The notes below the pieces were generated by a model, which had not been told where the DNA came from, made no database searches, and worked only from the letters and a program-made list of their open reading frames with translations. A program made the translations under genes and the position numbers. Positions 1 through 9,077 of a stretch of DNA of 60,776 bases are shown in pieces. The DNA comes from Acetivibrio alkalicellulosi (lineage in GTDB: Bacteria > Bacillota > Clostridia > Acetivibrionales > Acetivibrionaceae): positions 609,959 through 670,734 of the forward strand of contig VLTH01000001.1 of NCBI GenBank assembly GCA_008125075.1, given 5' to 3'. Position 1 is the first letter of the stretch. Each line of letters opens with the position of its first letter.

Positions 1-18
1 GACTAAAAAGCAAACTTT

Positions 19-870
19 TTAGAAGAATAGTATATGAGTTAACTTCTCGCTTAAATCCCAAAGTTTCCTTGCTAAAGATTTATCATAGGAAGATTTAGAG
101 GATTTAATAGCTTTTTTACGGTAAAAGTACTTTCCAGTTACATCTTTAACATCATTTGAAGTTGCAAGATATATGCTAGTTGATGCTCCTTCTTCAGATG
201 TCTGGAAGAATGGTTTTAGAATTTTAGTTATGAGTGTTCCAAAACCTGTTTCACGGTTGATACCCATATTTGTAGCCACAGCCCCAGGGTGCAGACAGTT
301 TACGGTAACACCAGTATTTTTTAATCTTTCAGCTAATTCATAAGTAAATAGCACATTAGCCAGTTTCGATTGAGAATATGCTCTCCAGAAACTATAATTA
401 TTTTTTAGATTTATATCATCAAAATATATTTTCCCAGATTTATGAGCACCTGATGTTACATTTATAATTCTTGAAGGTGCACTTGAAATAATCAAATCGA
501 GTAATCTATTAGTTAAAATAAAATGTCCTAAATGATTTACCCCAAACTGTAGTTCAAATCCATCAGATGTTTTATGATAACCTGGAAGAATAACTCCAGC
601 GTTATTTATTAGAACATTAATTCTTTTATATTTATTTTTTAATTCATTACAGCAGTTGTCTATGCTAGAAAATGAACTTAAGTCACATAAGTGCATATAA
701 ATAGAATTATTACCACTCAAAGAGCTAACTTCTTTTGCTGCATCGTTTCCACGGGATAAATTACGACAGAGCATTACTATAGTTGCCCCTGTCTTAGCAA
801 GTTCAACACAAGTAGCCTTTCCTATTCCCGAGTTTGCACCAGTTATAACTACAACACTATTCTTGTCCAT
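19..870 (-). CDS. Short-chain dehydrogenase/reductase (SDR)
   Basis: The 283-residue protein is a classical NAD(P)-dependent SDR of the retinol-dehydrogenase-like type. The sequence shows the nucleotide-binding TGANSGIGK motif near residue 10, the structural NNAG motif near residue 90 and the catalytic Tyr-x-x-x-Lys as YSQSK near residue 165, so the fold and active site look intact. Substrate cannot be deduced. It probably acts in the cytoplasm on a carbonyl or hydroxyl group; there is no signal peptide. The gene reads toward the left edge of the window and ends 18 bases from it. Its last codons and downstream bases recur at about 15516-15545, so its end may lie in a duplicated segment. No operon partner is visible to the right. 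Confidence 0.9.
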   Translation of the reverse strand: MDKNSVVVITGANSGIGKATCVELAKTGATIVMLCRNLSRGNDAAKEVSSLSGNNSIYMHLCDLSSFSSIDNCCNELKNKYKRINVLINNAGVILPGYHKTSDGFELQFGVNHLGHFILTNRLLDLIISSAPSRIINVTSGAHKSGKIYFDDINLKNNYSFWRAYSQSKLANVLFTYELAERLKNTGVTVNCLHPGAVATNMGINRETGFGTLITKILKPFFQTSEEGASTSIYLATSNDVKDVTGKYFYRKKAIKSSKSSYDKSLARKLWDLSEKLTHILFF

Positions 871-955
871 AATAAAACCAACTTATCTTAATATTTTTAA
901 AGTAATTATACCATGATTTATTAATATGTAAATAACTAACTAAAATAAAAGGGCA

Positions 956-1095
956 GAGCATATTTTTATTCATATTCACTAAATGCACACAAAAAGGGTT
1001 CATACGGGTGTATATTATTTAAGTGAAGAGAAATATGGAAGAAACATTGTGAAGCAAGTAGTAGAATATCTTTCTTCACATTTGTTACATGCACC
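956..1095. repeat. Composite copy of the dispersed intergenic repeat (A-B-A)
   Basis: This gap holds an A-type unit (956-990, GAGCAT at one end and ATGCAC at the other), then a B-type unit with AAGTGAAGAGAAATATGG and GAAACATTGTGAAGCAAG (about 1012-1060), then a second A unit (1064-1094) with CTTCACATTTGTTACATGC. The same strings recur near 6.26, 12.46, 14.22, 19.5, 24.1, 28.25, 30.5 and 30.6 kb, always between genes. A 63-codon frame inside it is made of repeat sequence and is not called as a gene. Confidence 0.75.
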
Positions 1096-1219
1096 CGGTT
1101 CATACATTAAAAAAAACAGATTATTAAATACATCTAAAATAAAAGCACAATATTTACAATATACATATATTTAAATATAATATTTATAAACTAACAAAAG
1201 TAAGTGGGGGGGAGCATAT

Positions 1220-1744
1220 ATAAATTATTATGATTTATTAAGAGTTCACAAAAATGCTTCAAAAAAAATAATAAAAGATGCGTATATGTCACAAGTAAAA
1301 AAATATCATCCGGATTTATTTCAAAATGAAGGCGAAAAGAAATGGGCAGAAAGCAAAATGAAGGAAATTAATGCTGCTTATGAGGTACTGAATGATGACA
1401 TAAAACGTTTAGAGTATAATAAGAGTATTGAAAAAAAATATTACCATAATACCACAAAAAAAAATCATTCAACGATAGACTATGAAAGACTGATATCCTT
1501 TATAATGGCATGCTTTAATTGTATAGTTTTTTTACTTTTTAATGCACGGTCTGTTATTTATCCATTAGTATTAATGTTATTTCTTATAGGTTGTATATGG
1601 TTTAGTGAAGCAATGGGTTCTTACACAGGAGTGTTTATTACTACAACATCTTCTGGTGTTTTTGTTAAAATACTTGCGTGGCTAATTTTAGGTGGCTTTA
1701 CTCTTGTATGTTTTCTAGGGCTTATTGCTTCTTTTATTACATAA
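1220..1744 (+). CDS. Membrane protein with N-terminal J domain
   Basis: The N-terminus reads as a J domain: NYYDLLRVHKNAS, the HPD tripeptide inside KKYHPD and the helix KEINAAYEVL. This would stimulate an Hsp70 ATPase. The rest carries about three hydrophobic helices, so this is a membrane-anchored DnaJ-like co-chaperone. The first ATG (1286) lies inside the J domain, after helix I; homologous J domains begin 22 codons earlier, where the sequence has ATA (1220) behind a GGGGGGAG ribosome site. Either an AUA start is used, an ATG has been lost, or a shorter protein starts at 1286. An upstream stop lies at 1187. An intrinsic terminator follows. Role beyond chaperone recruitment is unknown. Confidence 0.7.
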   Translation: MNYYDLLRVHKNASKKIIKDAYMSQVKKYHPDLFQNEGEKKWAESKMKEINAAYEVLNDDIKRLEYNKSIEKKYYHNTTKKNHSTIDYERLISFIMACFNCIVFLLFNARSVIYPLVLMLFLIGCIWFSEAMGSYTGVFITTTSSGVFVKILAWLILGGFTLVCFLGLIASFIT

Positions 1745-1809
1745 GGGGCCTTGTAGTATTTTATTCTTCTTACATATATTTTTTTTATCTAATACAAGTT
1801 CATACCCTC

Positions 1810-1850
1810 CAGTATACCACCACTAAAAAAAAAGCTGGTATACTGTTTTT
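1810..1850 (+). terminator. Intrinsic terminator-like hairpin
   Basis: CAGTATACCA (1810-1819) pairs perfectly with TGGTATACTG (1836-1845) and is followed by a T run. The loop is long (16 nt, A-rich). It lies between the J-domain gene and the UvrA-like gene. Confidence 0.6.
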
Positions 1851-1882
1851 GTTTAAAATAGGGTAAAAGGAGATGGTTCTTT

Positions 1883-4453
1883 ATGTTTATAAATATTAAA
1901 GGTGCAAAAGAAAACAACTTGAGAAATGTAGATGTAAAAATTCCCAAAAACAAGTTGGTTGTACTTACTGGAGTGTCGGGTAGTGGAAAATCAACCCTTG
2001 CACTTGAAACTCTTCAGCGGGAATGCCAACGTCAGTACATGGAATCAATGGGAATGACCATAGATATTGGCAATAAGCCAAAAGTTGATTTAATAGAAGG
2101 ATTGTCGCCAGCTATTTCAATCAATCAGCATAATACAAGTAATAATCCTCGCTCAACAGTTGGAACTATTACAGAAATTTCTGGATACCTTCGAGTATTA
2201 TTCTCTAAATTAGGTGAAAGAACTTGTCCCTATTGTCAAAAAATTATCACACATAGCTATAATGAAACTACATTTGATATTTATTCGGAGATGCCTGATC
2301 AAGATATGGATAATACGGAGCTTTATGAACAAATGATTCCATGTCAACATTGTAAAAAACAGATTATTGAACTGACAGCAAGCCATTTTTCCTTTAACAA
2401 ACCACAAGGTGCATGTGTTACATGTAAGGGAATAGGGGTCGTAAAACTACCGGATATTAACCGTATTATAGATAAATCAAAGAGTGTCAAGGATTTTGCT
2501 ATATATGGATGGGATCAAGCTTATATAGACAGGTATGGAGCATCAATAATAATGGCGTCAAAGCATTATGGTTTTGAAATAGATATTGATACTCCCGTTG
2601 AAAATTATACTGATGTACAGATGGATTTGCTATTGTATGGTGTGTTAAGCAAACAGTTTACTCAACGTTTTCCTGATGTTGTTGCCCCTAAAACTGTTCC
2701 GACAGGAAGGTTTGAAGGAGTAGTTACAAATCTTATGCGCAGGTATATGGAAAATACCTCTGCAACTGCCCGACAAAAACTTGAGAAATTATTAATTAGT
2801 CAGGAATGTCCAAATTGTAAGGGAGTAAGGTTTCGAACAGAAATACTCGAAGTTTGCATTGGAGGTATAAATATTAAACAGCTTTTATCTATGTCTATTA
2901 TGAGTGTAAGTGATTGGCTAAAAGAACTTCCAACTCTTATATCACCAGAAGCTTTTGATATTGTTAGGCAAGTTTTATATGACTTGCAAAGAAGGATTGA
3001 ACGCTTAATAGGAGTAGGAGTAGGATATCTAAGTCTGGATCAGCCGGCTAAATCTCTGTCGGCTGGTGAATGGCAGCGAATTAAGCTGGCAGCTGTTTTA
3101 GGGAGTGGTTTGACAGGAGTACTGTATGTTCTAGATGAGCCTACATCTGGTCTTCACTCACGAGATACAGAAAAAATTATAACTGCATTAAAAAGGCTTC
3201 GTGATATAGGCAATACAGTAATTGTCATCGAACATGACTTAGAAATAATTAAGACGGCAGACTACATTATAGATTTTGGTCCTGGTGCAGGAAAACGAGG
3301 AGGCGAAATTGTTGCCTTTGGCAATGTACAGGATATTATGAGCTGTGAAAAATCAATAACTGGAAAATACCTTAGGGAAAACTTATTAAAACCTATACGT
3401 AACAAATCTCTTAAAGCAGATAATACTAATATAGCTATAAAAAATGCAAATGTAAATAATCTTAAAAATATTAATGTTCATATTCCTCTTGGTAGGCTTG
3501 TATCAGTTACGGGCGTTTCAGGAAGTGGTAAATCTAGTTTGATATTTAGAGTTTTAGCTGAGGCGGCTGAGGCATACTTTCATCAGACAAAGAAAAATGC
3601 AAACAAGAATATTTCAGGCTTAGAAAGCCTTGAGGATGTAATCATAATAAACCAGCAATCAATTGGGCGTTCTAGCAGATCAAATGCTGCTACCTATACC
3701 GAACTTTTTAGTGATATTAGAGATTTGTTTGCATTATTGCCCCAGACCAAAAGGAATAAGCTTTTAGCCAAACACTTTTCATACAATGTGGCAGGAGGAA
3801 GATGTGAAAAATGTCAAGGCACTGGTAAAATGTCTATATCCATGTATTTTTTACCCGATGTAGAGGTAGTTTGCCCTGTGTGTCGTGGAAAGAGGTATCA
3901 AAAACCTGTATTAGATATAAAGTATAGAGGTTATAATATCTCAGACATTTTAGAATTGAGCATTGATGAAGCATTGATTCTTTTTACACAGGAGGAAAGT
4001 ATTAAAAAAAAGCTTAAAGTACTTCAAGATGTAGGACTAGGATATCTTGGGCTTGGTCAATCGGCTACAACACTTTCAGGTGGAGAAGCACAACGTCTAA
4101 AGTTAGCAAAGGAGCTTTCAAAAAGAAACAGCGGAAAGGCTATATACCTTTTTGATGAACCCACTACTGGATTACATCCTGATGATGTAGCAAGGCTAAT
4201 AAAAGTATTTGATCAGTTAGTAAATCTTGGCAACAGCGTAATAGTTATCGAACATAATATAGATGTGATTATAGAATCAGATTGGGTAATCGACCTTGGA
4301 CCAGAGGGTGGAAATGAAGGTGGTAAAATTATTGCTCAGGGGACACCACAAGAGGTTATGAAGACTACTGGATCTTATACAGGTAGAGTAATTAAGAAAT
4401 GTTTTTCTTTATTAAAAAAACATGAACTCACTTCAGCGTGGTCAAAGAAATAA
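1883..4453 (+). CDS. UvrA-like excinuclease ABC ATPase (UvrA2 / drug-resistance type)
   Basis: This 856-residue protein has the two-ABC architecture of UvrA. The first Walker A is GVSGSGKST at residues 30-38, with zinc-finger CxxC pairs near residue 117 and the CQHC/CVTC pair, signature LSAGEWQRI and Walker B VLDEPTSGLH. The second half repeats this with GVSGSGKSS, a CEKCQGTGK/CPVC zinc module, LSGGEAQRL and FDEPTTGLH. It is about 80 residues shorter than standard UvrA (about 940), as in UvrA2 proteins that lack the UvrB-binding region and are linked to resistance to DNA-binding drugs. The start follows an AAAGGAG site. The next gene is a MerR-type regulator on the same strand 65 bp downstream, suggesting a drug-inducible module rather than housekeeping repair. 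The exact role is inferred. Confidence 0.88.
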   Translation: MFINIKGAKENNLRNVDVKIPKNKLVVLTGVSGSGKSTLALETLQRECQRQYMESMGMTIDIGNKPKVDLIEGLSPAISINQHNTSNNPRSTVGTITEISGYLRVLFSKLGERTCPYCQKIITHSYNETTFDIYSEMPDQDMDNTELYEQMIPCQHCKKQIIELTASHFSFNKPQGACVTCKGIGVVKLPDINRIIDKSKSVKDFAIYGWDQAYIDRYGASIIMASKHYGFEIDIDTPVENYTDVQMDLLLYGVLSKQFTQRFPDVVAPKTVPTGRFEGVVTNLMRRYMENTSATARQKLEKLLISQECPNCKGVRFRTEILEVCIGGINIKQLLSMSIMSVSDWLKELPTLISPEAFDIVRQVLYDLQRRIERLIGVGVGYLSLDQPAKSLSAGEWQRIKLAAVLGSGLTGVLYVLDEPTSGLHSRDTEKIITALKRLRDIGNTVIVIEHDLEIIKTADYIIDFGPGAGKRGGEIVAFGNVQDIMSCEKSITGKYLRENLLKPIRNKSLKADNTNIAIKNANVNNLKNINVHIPLGRLVSVTGVSGSGKSSLIFRVLAEAAEAYFHQTKKNANKNISGLESLEDVIIINQQSIGRSSRSNAATYTELFSDIRDLFALLPQTKRNKLLAKHFSYNVAGGRCEKCQGTGKMSISMYFLPDVEVVCPVCRGKRYQKPVLDIKYRGYNISDILELSIDEALILFTQEESIKKKLKVLQDVGLGYLGLGQSATTLSGGEAQRLKLAKELSKRNSGKAIYLFDEPTTGLHPDDVARLIKVFDQLVNLGNSVIVIEHNIDVIIESDWVIDLGPEGGNEGGKIIAQGTPQEVMKTTGSYTGRVIKKCFSLLKKHELTSAWSKK

Positions 4454-4518
4454 GATATCCCTGATAAAATATAAGGTATAATTAAAAAGATTACTACAAG
4501 TAAGGAGGTGATTTTACT

Positions 4519-5247
4519 ATGATTTACAAAACAGCTGAGATAGCTAAATTAATAGGAGTTCACCCTAATACTGTAAGGTTTTATGAGGAAATGGGACTGC
4601 TTCCTACAGTACCAAGGAATGAAAAAGGATACCGCATTTTTAATCACATTCATCTTAAACAGCTTCGTCTGTTGAGAACTGCCTTTCGAGCAGAGATTAT
4701 TAGCAGTAAACTGAGACAAGAAGCAATTGGAATTATTAAAAGAGCTGCACAAGGAGATTGTGATGGTGCATATCTTGATACAGAGAAGTACTTAGAACAC
4801 TTAAAAGAAGAAAAGGAAAAGGCAGAAGAAGCTATACGCATAACCATTAGTATTGTTGAAAACACAAATACATGGGATGATAAACCTGTGTTTTATGGTA
4901 GAAAGGAGATGGCTGGGATACTAGGTATCACTATAGACGTTTTGCGTGATTGGGAAAGAAATGGCTTAATCCAGGTACCTCATGATAAAAAAGGTTATAG
5001 ACAATATGGTTTAAAAGAGATTAATCGGTTGAAAATAATTAGAATTCTACGTAATGCTAATTATTCAATAATGTCAATTCTCAGAATGTTAAAGGGTCTA
5101 GATAGTGGACAGATGAATTTAAAGGAGTTTATAGATACTCCTGCTGCTGATGAGGATATTGTCTGTGCTACCGACCGATATATTACTGCATTAAATATGG
5201 CTCAAAATGATGCTGTTGAAATGATGAATATTATAAAAAGTATCTAG
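4519..5247 (+). CDS. Tandem MerR-type transcriptional regulator
   Basis: The 242-residue protein contains two MerR winged-helix DNA-binding domains instead of one. The first is at residues 1-70 (TAEIAKLIGVHPNTVRFYEE, then GYRIF) and the second at about 126-192 (RKEMAGILGITIDVLRDWER, then GYRQYG). A helical linker joins them, and there is no large effector-binding domain after the second. MerR proteins normally bind as dimers, so a double-headed chain could fill both half-sites alone or bridge two operators. It has a strong TAAGGAGGTG ribosome site and lies just after the UvrA-like ATPase gene, which it probably regulates. The ligand is unknown. Confidence 0.85.
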   Translation: MIYKTAEIAKLIGVHPNTVRFYEEMGLLPTVPRNEKGYRIFNHIHLKQLRLLRTAFRAEIISSKLRQEAIGIIKRAAQGDCDGAYLDTEKYLEHLKEEKEKAEEAIRITISIVENTNTWDDKPVFYGRKEMAGILGITIDVLRDWERNGLIQVPHDKKGYRQYGLKEINRLKIIRILRNANYSIMSILRMLKGLDSGQMNLKEFIDTPAADEDIVCATDRYITALNMAQNDAVEMMNIIKSI

Positions 5248-5361
5248 AGACGGAAGATTATTAGGCATTGAAAAAGTATATCAGTAGTGTATAATATAAA
5301 TGGTAATATATATTAGAAAAGGTGTTATAACTCCATTTATTTGTCACTTAAGGAGAGAATT

Positions 5362-6195
5362 ATGAAGCCAGTTAATAGATCAAAAACAAGAATAATATTA
5401 GGGAAAGCTTATTATACTTGTAGACGTTACATAGATTGGTACTTTGGAAAAAAGAAATATGCAAAAGAAGTCTCTTTGTCGTTACTTCCATTTATTTCAT
5501 TTAAGCATAGTACACCTTTATTGAGACAGCTTAAGGATGTTGATATGTGGATGCAGCATAATAAGGTGAATAATTTAAAAATTGCAATAAAAAAAATAAA
5601 TGGTATAGTAATCTATCCAGGGGAAACATTTTCCTATTGGAAATTAATAGGGAAGCCTACAAAAGGAAAGGGATATCTAGATGGTATGATTTTATTTTAT
5701 GGAAAAGTGAAAAGTGGAGTAGGAGGAGGATTGTGTCAACTATCTAATTTAATTTACTGGATGACTTTACATACACCCCTTTCTGTGGTTGAAAGATATA
5801 GACATAGCTATGATGTTTTTCCTGATTCAAATCGAAAGCTTCCATTTGGTAGTGGGGCTACTTGTTCTTATAATTATATAGATTTGCAAATATATAACGG
5901 AACAAATGAGCCCTATCAGCTAAATTTGTATTTAAGTGAAGATGAGTTAGCTGGAGAGTGGAGAACTATGAGCCAACCAAATTATCAATATGAGGTTTAT
6001 GAAGATAAACACTGGATTACTCATGAATATTGGGGTGGTTATATAAGGCATAACACTATAAGAAGACGGAAAATAAATGGATTGGAGATAGTTGATGATG
6101 AATTTATAACTGAAAATCACGCACTTATGATGTATCAGCCATTTTTAAGTGAAAAAGCTAGTAATAGTACTTCAGATAAGAACCCTTTGATTTAA
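5362..6195 (+). CDS. VanW family protein
   Basis: The protein (277 residues from ATG 5362) has the VanW core: FSYWKLIGKPTKGKGY, then GVGGGLCQLSNLIYW and ERYRHSYDVFPD. VanW is found in some glycopeptide-resistance clusters, but its biochemical function is unsettled; members occur widely in clostridia outside resistance operons. The frame opens 21 bases earlier at a TTG, but AAGGAGAG lies just before ATG 5362, which is the better start. No vanHAX genes are nearby, so a resistance role should not be assumed. No signal peptide is clear. Confidence 0.85.
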   Translation: MKPVNRSKTRIILGKAYYTCRRYIDWYFGKKKYAKEVSLSLLPFISFKHSTPLLRQLKDVDMWMQHNKVNNLKIAIKKINGIVIYPGETFSYWKLIGKPTKGKGYLDGMILFYGKVKSGVGGGLCQLSNLIYWMTLHTPLSVVERYRHSYDVFPDSNRKLPFGSGATCSYNYIDLQIYNGTNEPYQLNLYLSEDELAGEWRTMSQPNYQYEVYEDKHWITHEYWGGYIRHNTIRRRKINGLEIVDDEFITENHALMMYQPFLSEKASNSTSDKNPLI

Positions 6196-6255
6196 TGCAC
6201 GTGCAATTAAACATTACATGCCTAGGTTATTCATTTTCATAATATGTTTTCATCC

Positions 6256-6303
6256 TAGGATGAATGTTTTTCTTCACATTCACTAAATACACCCTTCATC
6301 CTA
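6256..6303. repeat. A-type dispersed repeat framed by an inverted repeat
   Basis: A-type core (GAATGTTTTTCTTCACATTC, then ACTAAATACACCC) enclosed by TAGGATGAA (6256-6264) and TTCATCCTA (6295-6303), a perfect 9-bp inverted repeat. It lies between the convergent ends of vanW and the chitinase gene and may also act as a transcript-end hairpin. Confidence 0.65.
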
Positions 6304-6331
6304 TGCCAGTTTGTATAATATAAATTTAATA

Positions 6332-7789
6332 CTATTGGTTTACAGGAAAGATATCTATTATTCCTAATATATATCTTTTTATAAGGATATAATCAGTCGA
6401 ATTTATGTTTCCGTCTCCATTTACATCTGCACTTATCATTGCCATAGGATGAGGAAAACTATTAATGATATCTAGTATGTATCTTCTGAGAATTACTAAG
6501 TCTGTAGAGTCCACAACTCCATCGCCATTTAAGTCTCCATATATGAGTGTTGATGAATTTAATCTATTTGAGATTAAAGTAGTAAGAGTATTTCCACCTT
6601 GTGAAGGATAATCACCACTTAGCTCCCAGATCATAACGCCTCCTAAGTTGTTGTTAATTACATAGTCACACATTATTTCAATTGAAGTCTGGTCTACATA
6701 ACTATACATAGAACGTGATGAAGCATCCCAGACGTATGGAACTTCTGAGTTCTCATCCCAAAATCTTTCATAAGGCGAATAGGGCAAGTCTAAAAGACCT
6801 TTTATATAGTGAAAAGGTTTAGTTTCCAGTGGCTCAGATGAAGAACCAAAAAGTCCGTTTGTGCCTTCCTCTATGTTGGTCCATCCAGTAGCGTAATAGG
6901 GAATACCTATATTTAATTTGTCAGGAGGTACCCCTAGTCGTATATATTCTTGTACTGTCCAATTAGTATTGTATTTTTCTTTTCTATCAGATGATGAAGG
7001 ATCTAATGGATTCATATAAAGAGGTGACAAGTGATTTGACATGCTTTCCCATGAACCACTATAATCATAAGTCATAAGATTAATAAAGTCTAAATACTTA
7101 TGATACTGATCAGTTTCCATGTTATTCATAGTATAACTTCCTGCAGGTGCCGCAATTGTAAGAAGGTATTGTTTACCATCAGCTTTACCAGCAGCATCTA
7201 GTTCTTCACGAAGACACTTTAATAATAAAGTGAAATTATGCTTATCTTCGGGTCTTGTTATATTTGAAGATAAACCTCCACCTACAGGATACTCCCAGTC
7301 GATATCAACTCCGTCAAACTGATACATACGAATAAACTCAACGCAACTTTTGGCAAATATTGTCCTTGATTCATTAGTTAGAGCTACATCAGAGAAGTAT
7401 TTAGATAGTGTCCACCCACCTACAGATATTAGGGTTTTTACATTTGGGTATAGCTTTTTGTAGTTAATTAGTTGACCAAAGTGACCTCTTATTGGTGTTT
7501 CCCATGTGTCATCACCAAAGGGTCTTTCGAGAGCCGCCCAGGTATCATTAACAGCTATTTTTCCATCTTCAATCTTTGCAAATGCATAGTTAATGTGAGT
7601 TATCTTGTCCCAGGGTATATTGGAAACTTCATAGTAATTATCTTCAAGATAAATGCTCCATTCTGTAAAGTATCCAACTATGTTTTTATTTTTATGTACT
7701 AATGCCTGTGAAGCCTCAGCAGGAATAATTATTGAATACAGTAAAAGAACAAAGACAAAAAGTACAATACTTTTTTTATAGATACTCAT
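6332..7789 (-). CDS. GH18 chitinase with type I dockerin (cellulosomal)
   Basis: The 485-residue secreted enzyme has a Sec signal peptide (residues 1 to about 26, ending AEAS), a GH18 barrel with SVGGW near residue 122 and the catalytic DGVDIDWEYP at about 159-168 (proton donor Glu166), then a C-terminal type I dockerin at about 418-485. The dockerin has two calcium-binding F-hand repeats, GDLNGDGVVDSTDLVILRR and ADVNGDGNINSTDYILIKR. It should hydrolyse chitin or related beta-1,4-GlcNAc polymers outside the cell while docked on a cohesin-bearing scaffoldin. The ribosome site AAAGGGG precedes the ATG. The dockerin is the strongest clue that the host makes a cellulosome. It is monocistronic. 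Confidence 0.95.
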   Translation of the reverse strand: MSIYKKSIVLFVFVLLLYSIIIPAEASQALVHKNKNIVGYFTEWSIYLEDNYYEVSNIPWDKITHINYAFAKIEDGKIAVNDTWAALERPFGDDTWETPIRGHFGQLINYKKLYPNVKTLISVGGWTLSKYFSDVALTNESRTIFAKSCVEFIRMYQFDGVDIDWEYPVGGGLSSNITRPEDKHNFTLLLKCLREELDAAGKADGKQYLLTIAAPAGSYTMNNMETDQYHKYLDFINLMTYDYSGSWESMSNHLSPLYMNPLDPSSSDRKEKYNTNWTVQEYIRLGVPPDKLNIGIPYYATGWTNIEEGTNGLFGSSSEPLETKPFHYIKGLLDLPYSPYERFWDENSEVPYVWDASSRSMYSYVDQTSIEIMCDYVINNNLGGVMIWELSGDYPSQGGNTLTTLISNRLNSSTLIYGDLNGDGVVDSTDLVILRRYILDIINSFPHPMAMISADVNGDGNINSTDYILIKRYILGIIDIFPVNQ

Positions 7790-8127
7790 TATTTTAAACC
7801 CCTTTCAACAAATAAAAAAAATCAATAAGAGTATTAAAATATTTATTAATGAAAATGTCGCATAAGTATTACATTGTTTTTGGTAGTAAACAAATTGCAC
7901 TAGCATAAAATCAAACAGCTATTCTTTACACGTATTTTTCTGAATAGACTATAAGAAAATTTTGCTTATTTTTATTATAGCATATTAATTGATGAATTTA
8001 ATAAAATTATGATAAATTATATTAGTATAAGGAAATGAAAAACTTTTAAATCAAATAACTTAGTTGTAAATATGCTATAACTAATGTAAAATTAGCTAGA
8101 AGATATTAGAGGATAGGAGTAAGAATT
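7790..8127. other. Divergent intergenic region
   Basis: These 338 bases separate the chitinase (left) and the AEC transporter (right) and must hold both promoters. The stretch is very AT-rich. I see no convincing hairpin, repeat copy or operator beyond a ribosome site (AGGATAGGAG) before 8128. Confidence 0.5.
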
Positions 8128-9066
8128 ATGAATATTATTATTATATTTAATCAAGTTGCAACGCTTTTTATTATACTGTTTATAGGATTTTTTGCTAAGA
8201 AGATAGGTATTATTAATCGTACTGTAAATAAGAAACTATCAGAGATTTTACTTATGATTACCGCTCCTTTGCTTATTTTCACATCATTTATGATGGACTA
8301 TGAGAAAGAAAAATTAACCAATGCTCTTTATGTTATGGGTATAGGAGCCATTTTTTTTGTGGTATCAATTATTCTTGCTGAAAAAGTGTTTTTTACAAAA
8401 CAACCTCATCAAAAAAGATCAGTAATAAAATCGGCTATTGTATTTTCTAATTGTGGCTTTATGGGGTTTCCGATAATTGCTAGCCTAACTAACTTATTTG
8501 GTCAAGAAGGGGTTTTTTATGCTGCTATGTATGTAGTTGTTTTTCATATGGTATTGTGGACATATGGTGTAGTGGTTTTTAGTGGTAAAACTAATCTTAA
8601 AATAATTAAAAAGGCACTGATTAGTCCATCTATGATAGCAGTATATATTGGAGCCCCAATATTTTTATTACAGATTCCAGTACCTTTTCCTATTAAAGAG
8701 TCAGCTAGTATGGTGGGAAATATGACCACCCCTCTTGCTATGATAATAATCGGGGCTATTATTGCAGATGCAAATATAAAAGATGCTCTATCAGGTATTC
8801 AGGTATATATTATAAGCTTTTTACGATTGATCTTTATGCCTCTTTTAGCTTATGGATTAACTTTGATCTTAAATGTGCCTAAGGTGGCAGCTGATATATG
8901 TATAGTTGTACTAGCAATGCCTGTAGCGGTAAATGTTGCAGTTTTTTCAGAAAAGTTTGATAGTGAATCACTATTTGCTTCTAAAACTGTTACCGTATCA
9001 ACTTTATTATCTATAATAACAATTCCCTTAATATTATTATTAATTGGAACTAATGCTTTAGGATAG
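8128..9066 (+). CDS. AEC family transporter (auxin efflux carrier / malate permease type)
   Basis: The 312-residue protein is almost wholly hydrophobic, with about ten predicted membrane helices in the AEC arrangement of two five-helix halves. Family-like features include the N-terminal GFFAKKIGII segment, a central hydrophilic loop at about residues 88-100 and the second half beginning FSNCGFMGFPI, where the conserved N-x-G-F-x-G-x-P pattern is visible. AEC members move organic acids or amino acids across the cell membrane; the substrate here is unknown. The DUF554 gene starts 11 bases downstream, so the two are probably cotranscribed. Confidence 0.85.
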   Translation: MNIIIIFNQVATLFIILFIGFFAKKIGIINRTVNKKLSEILLMITAPLLIFTSFMMDYEKEKLTNALYVMGIGAIFFVVSIILAEKVFFTKQPHQKRSVIKSAIVFSNCGFMGFPIIASLTNLFGQEGVFYAAMYVVVFHMVLWTYGVVVFSGKTNLKIIKKALISPSMIAVYIGAPIFLLQIPVPFPIKESASMVGNMTTPLAMIIIGAIIADANIKDALSGIQVYIISFLRLIFMPLLAYGLTLILNVPKVAADICIVVLAMPVAVNVAVFSEKFDSESLFASKTVTVSTLLSIITIPLILLLIGTNALG

Positions 9067-9077
9067 GAGAATTAGAC

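Noticed and set aside
983-1174. 63-codon open frame
   Set aside because: It consists of the composite dispersed repeat; the same bases occur in non-coding gaps elsewhere, and it lacks a ribosome site.
1678-1866. 62-codon frame overlapping the end of the J-domain gene
   Set aside because: It reads an alternate frame of coding sequence and runs through the terminator hairpin; no ribosome site.
5362-6195. Glycopeptide resistance cluster
   Set aside because: VanW alone is not evidence of resistance; no vanH, vanA/B ligase or vanX genes are in the window.
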